Assembly: GCA_002706085.1 (NCBI GenBank)
Contig: PAJO01000039.1
Span: 11,817 to 48,129, forward strand
Direction of reading: 5' to 3'
From: Alcanivoracaceae bacterium
Lineage (GTDB): Bacteria > Pseudomonadota > Gammaproteobacteria > Pseudomonadales > Alcanivoracaceae
DNA length: 36,313 nt
The translations under genes were made by a program, and so were the position numbers. Below, piece by piece: positions 33,982 through 36,313 of the stretch. Within the stretch, counting starts at the first letter, position 1; each line of letters starts with the position of its first letter. Below the pieces are notes generated by a model. The model was not told the DNA's origin, did no database searches, and saw nothing but the letters and a program-made list of their open reading frames with translations.

Positions 33982-34830
33982 TTACACATTGTCAGAATCC
34001 CAATGCTCTTCGCTCTCCGCACTGACATCGCTTTCATGTAGAAGCTCAGCCAGACGCTCTTGGTCCCTCTCGCTGAAGTCTCTTGTGGAGTACAAAACCT
34101 TCCCATCCGGCCCATCCAGCTTTTCCACCATTACGATAAAGACCGCATCAGCAGGGACATCCACCTTCCCCCAGTCAGAAAAGCGGTTCGGTGCCAGCGT
34201 CCAGGTGGCTTCCTCACCCGGCTCCAAGCCACCGGAAATGCTGTAATTGAATTGATCTTCATGCCAGGGCACGCTCCGATCAGGACTAGCGATGGTGCCA
34301 GAGAAATAGGCACGAGAGATGGCCTGATCCGTGCCGTTCTTGACCGTTAGCTCAATGATCGGCTGCTCGCCAAGGTATTGCCTTTCCCGCATATAGAAGC
34401 GAGAGCGAACCACCTGGAATTTGTCCAGTTGCTGTTTGGCCTGCTCAGCCTTTTCCCGCTTGGTAACGAGTTCGCGGATCTCAGCCAGTGCCTGCTCTTT
34501 CTCCCGGGCTTTGCGTTCGGCCAGGATTTCCTCTGCCTGGGCCAGCACCTGCGCCGCCGTCTTGCCGTTCAGGGCGTCGCGCATTTTGCCTTCCATATCT
34601 CCCGCATCAGCACCGCCATTGGCAAACAGGCTTTTCATATCGATCTGACTAAAGGCGATCAACTGAACCGCCTGATCAAAGTCTGACCCCTTCGCCTCAG
34701 GCAATGACTCCCTAACCTTGGCCACAGACTCTTTCATCTTGGCCTCACTGGAGGCATCAATGGTCGGATCAGAACAGCCTGTAACGGCCATGACCGCGAG
34801 GACCAGCATCAATAGTGCATAGACTTTCAT
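33982..34830 (-). CDS. Coiled-coil lipoprotein (DUF6694-like)
   Basis: 282 aa from MKVYALLMLVLAVMAVTGCSD; AAGGAGAAAACA lies directly before this ATG, so the earlier Met at 34848 is not needed. The lipobox is AVTGC. Residues 25-100 (SSEAKMKESVAKVRESLPEAKGSDFDQAVQLIAFSQIDMKSLFA) recall DUF6694 lipoproteins. Then follows a charged helix (KAREKEQALAEIRELVTKREKAEQAKQQLDKF) that should form a coiled coil, and a beta-rich C-terminal half (PIIELTVKNGTDQAISRAYFSG...). It faces the periplasm. It is the first gene of the leftward unit next to the divergent WYL regulator, 125 bases before the SF2 helicase. It may be a housekeeping lipoprotein beside the island or part of it. Confidence 0.78.
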   Translation of the reverse strand: MKVYALLMLVLAVMAVTGCSDPTIDASSEAKMKESVAKVRESLPEAKGSDFDQAVQLIAFSQIDMKSLFANGGADAGDMEGKMRDALNGKTAAQVLAQAEEILAERKAREKEQALAEIRELVTKREKAEQAKQQLDKFQVVRSRFYMRERQYLGEQPIIELTVKNGTDQAISRAYFSGTIASPDRSVPWHEDQFNYSISGGLEPGEEATWTLAPNRFSDWGKVDVPADAVFIVMVEKLDGPDGKVLYSTRDFSERDQERLAELLHESDVSAESEEHWDSDNV

Positions 34831-34902
34831 TGTTTTCTCCTTCGCCACTTTTCCCTAAGTCAGATGCGGCATCCTGCCGCTTTTGTCTCATCCATGATGA
34901 CA

Positions 34903-34966
34903 CCCAAAGGCTATGTGCTTATTATTGTCATGTTGATACTGAATACATTAACACGTCGCCTTTTGG
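34903..34966. promoter_or_regulatory. Long inverted repeat in the WYL/lipoprotein divergent region
   Basis: The arm 34903-34922 (CCCAAAGGCTATGTGCTTAT) and the reverse complement of 34947-34966 (CCAAAAGGCGACGTGTTAAT) agree at 15 of 20 positions, with 24 bases between. The pair sits in the space between the divergent starts at 34830 and 34993. WYL regulators of the BrxR/CapW group bind inverted repeats at their own promoters, so this is a candidate autoregulatory site. A TTGTCA at 34925-34930 within the spacer could be a -35 box, but no convincing -10 partner is clear. Confidence 0.5.
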
Positions 34967-34992
34967 CACATATCGTTTTTTGGAGCATATCC

Positions 34993-35880
34993 ATGGCACG
35001 GACTGCGGGCAAAAACGCAGCGGACTGGCCGCTGCGCTGGGATCTGTTATTGCGCTACAGACTGATCGAGGTGATCGCCCTCTGGGAGGGGAGACTGACG
35101 ACCAACCATCTTCAGCGGGCATTCGGTATTGGCAGACAGCAGGCCAGCAAGGACATTAACCACTATCTTGCTGAATATGCGCCGGGCAATCTGATTTATG
35201 ACCGTTCCCTCAAGGGGTACAGGCCATCAGAGCAGTTCAACCCGATATTCACTCGAGGCGAAGCTGATGAATACTTGCAGATGATGCATGCCAGGGAGGA
35301 TCTGAGCTGTGCTTTTGAAGCTTTGGATGTGCGCGAGCTCAATACTGAGGTTCTGCTTCCCCCCTCCCGGGATCTACGCCCCGCAGTACTGCGCCCGATT
35401 CTTCTAGCCTGCCGGGAAAACCTACGTGTGGAAATCCAATACGCCTCCCTGAGCAATCCGGAACCGGAATATCGGGTCATCCAGCCCCACACAGTGGTAC
35501 ACAGTGGTCTGCGCTGGCATGTCCGTGCCTGGTGCGAAAAAAATAGTGGCTATCGGGATTTTGTGCTTAGCAGAATTCAGGATGAACCGGACATCAGTCT
35601 AGCTGGAGAGCATGGCCCAGAGCAGGATACCGCCTGGCAGCAAACGCTAACGCTAGACATCATTCCCGACCCACGACTATCGCCGGCTCAGCAGGCCGTG
35701 ATTGCTCGTGACTATGGCATGACAAGTGGCGTATTGGCCGTTACGTGTCGGGCAGCCATGGCTAATTACATCGTGCAACTTCTACGACTGGATGATCAGA
35801 ATCACCGTGAGGCCATAGCCCAGCAGGTTGTATTAGGAAATCGGAAAGCAATCCAAAAGTGGCTTTGGAAAGACAACTAA
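34993..35880 (+). CDS. WYL-domain transcription regulator (BrxR/CapW-like)
   Basis: 295 aa from MARTAGKNAADWPLRW; GGAG at 34982-34985 sits seven bases before it, and the longer frame from 34864 adds a hydrophobic stretch that looks like translated promoter. Residues ~12-75 form a winged helix (LLLRYRLIEVIALWEGRLTTNHLQRAFGIGRQQASKDINHYL). Residues ~130-195 hold the WYL core (LRVEIQYASLSNPEPEYRVIQPHTVVHSGLRWHVRAWCEKNSGYRDFVLSRI). A C-terminal WCX-like part follows. Such proteins repress BREX, CBASS and other defence loci and respond to a nucleic acid or nucleotide signal. It diverges from the lipoprotein-helicase unit, the usual place for a regulator of it. Confidence 0.85.
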   Translation: MARTAGKNAADWPLRWDLLLRYRLIEVIALWEGRLTTNHLQRAFGIGRQQASKDINHYLAEYAPGNLIYDRSLKGYRPSEQFNPIFTRGEADEYLQMMHAREDLSCAFEALDVRELNTEVLLPPSRDLRPAVLRPILLACRENLRVEIQYASLSNPEPEYRVIQPHTVVHSGLRWHVRAWCEKNSGYRDFVLSRIQDEPDISLAGEHGPEQDTAWQQTLTLDIIPDPRLSPAQQAVIARDYGMTSGVLAVTCRAAMANYIVQLLRLDDQNHREAIAQQVVLGNRKAIQKWLWKDN

Positions 35881-35933
35881 TATGGCAATCCCAGCTTTGA
35901 TTAAGGGGTAAAACAGTATTCCCTTCGCACATA

Positions 35934-35969
35934 AACGTTGATTGATACCCAAGATCAACAACCAACGTT
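35934..35969. repeat. Imperfect inverted repeat after the WYL gene
   Basis: AACGTTGATTG (35934-35944) and CAACCAACGTT (35959-35969) pair with one mismatch; ATTTTTT follows at about 35976. It could be a weak terminator of the WYL gene or a regulator site for the next gene. Confidence 0.4.
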
Positions 35970-36008
35970 AACCAAGATTTTTTCAGACACATATCACCTC
36001 CACGAAGC

Positions 36009-36029
36009 CAGGAAGGAATGACCTTCCTG
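36009..36029. repeat. Hairpin in the leader of the glycine-zipper gene
   Basis: CAGGAAGG (36009-36016), AATGA, CCTTCCTG (36022-36029): perfect eight-base arms, 20 bases before the ATG at 36050. It could be an operator or an mRNA hairpin; it does not cover the GGAGG ribosome site at 36041-36045. Confidence 0.5.
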
Positions 36030-36049
36030 ACCCATCGCATGGAGGTTTC

Positions 36050-36313
36050 ATGATCATTCAATGTCCCAGCTGCCAATCTATTCGGATAGCGGAACTCCAC
36101 AACGGACGCAGGGTGTGCGGCTCCGTCGGCACAGCTGCAGGTGCCGCTAGTGGGGTAGCTGCAGCCACCAGTGGCGCCCGGGTTGGCATGACACTGGGCT
36201 ATATCGCAGGCCCGGGAGGATCACTGCTCGGCGGCATCGCCGGAGCCGTGATTGGCGGTTTGATAGGGGGAGTAGCTGGCGGTGAGGCTGGCGCAGCCCT
36301 CGGTGACAAGCTC
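36050..36313 (+). CDS. Glycine-zipper protein with N-terminal CxxC, cut by the window edge
   Basis: 88 codons are visible with no stop. The protein starts MIIQCPSCQSIRIAE, a CPSC pair that could be half of a zinc ribbon (a later Cys is at residue 23). From about residue 28 it is a Gly/Ala-rich glycine-zipper region (GTAAGAASGVAAATSG, then GYIAGPGGSLLGGIAGAVIGG) likely to insert in a membrane or to oligomerise. GGAGG precedes the ATG by four bases. Proteins with this CPxC plus glycine-zipper layout occur widely without known function, often in accessory DNA. It lies downstream of the WYL gene in the same direction. Confidence 0.75.
   Translation, partial: MIIQCPSCQSIRIAELHNGRRVCGSVGTAAGAASGVAAATSGARVGMTLGYIAGPGGSLLGGIAGAVIGGLIGGVAGGEAGAALGDKL

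Noticed and set aside
34864-34992. Hydrophobic N-terminal extension of the WYL protein
   Set aside because: It would be translated from the divergent promoter region; GGAG before 34993 and the wHTH beginning just after fit a start there.
1-36313. CRISPR arrays, tRNA or rRNA genes, insertion sequences and integrases
   Set aside because: I saw no regularly spaced repeats, no tRNA or rRNA sequence and no transposase or integrase frame; island borders therefore remain unproven.

Overview
The window reads as chromosomal DNA of an Alcanivorax-like marine gammaproteobacterium that lives on hydrocarbons or lipids. I base this on an AlmA-type flavin monooxygenase, a FadL/OmpT-type outer membrane porin, a GMC alcohol dehydrogenase, acyl-CoA activation and dehydrogenation genes, and Gram-negative lipoproteins. 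The assignment comes from recognised protein families, not from a search.

Positions 1-22475 are a catabolic island. Rightward genes: the end of an alpha/beta hydrolase coupled by ATGA overlap to a Baeyer-Villiger-type monooxygenase (2-2097); a FadL-type porin with a large Ig-like lipoprotein (2432-6908, ended by a strong terminator); then a second hydrolase, AlmA, a short-chain dehydrogenase and a PF10118 'metal-dependent hydrolase' (7070-11349). A convergent leftward operon (19850 to 11496) holds a second PF10118 protein, a BtrH-like papain-fold acyltransferase, a tandem hotdog thioesterase, an acyl-CoA synthetase, two acyl-CoA dehydrogenases and a GMC oxidoreductase. A TRAP-type permease (20148-22475) diverges from it. 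The logic fits import, oxygenation, ester cleavage, alcohol oxidation, CoA activation and first beta-oxidation step.

Three copies of one 20-bp palindromic operator, close to ATTTGGTTGTTTGGCCAAAT, lie before the porin unit (2351-2370), the almA unit (7044-7063) and the leftward operon (19900-19919, exactly filling a -35/-10 spacer). This ties the island into one regulon whose repressor is not in the window. Both PF10118 proteins show the ligand pattern E...ExxH...E...HxxxExxH, which looks like an AurF-type diiron oxygenase centre rather than a hydrolase.

Positions 22476-23364 carry no convincing gene, only inverted repeats. Positions 23365-35880 look like a defence island: an orphan membrane protein, a 1739-aa DUF4011/SF1 helicase/Vsr-like nuclease, an orphan 283-aa protein, a 1093-aa SF2 helicase with a C-terminal nuclease-like domain, a coiled-coil lipoprotein, and a divergent WYL-domain regulator of the BrxR/CapW kind with a long inverted repeat in front of it. 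The combination of two helicase-nucleases with these partners is the best candidate for an undescribed system. The window ends inside a glycine-zipper protein (36050 onward).
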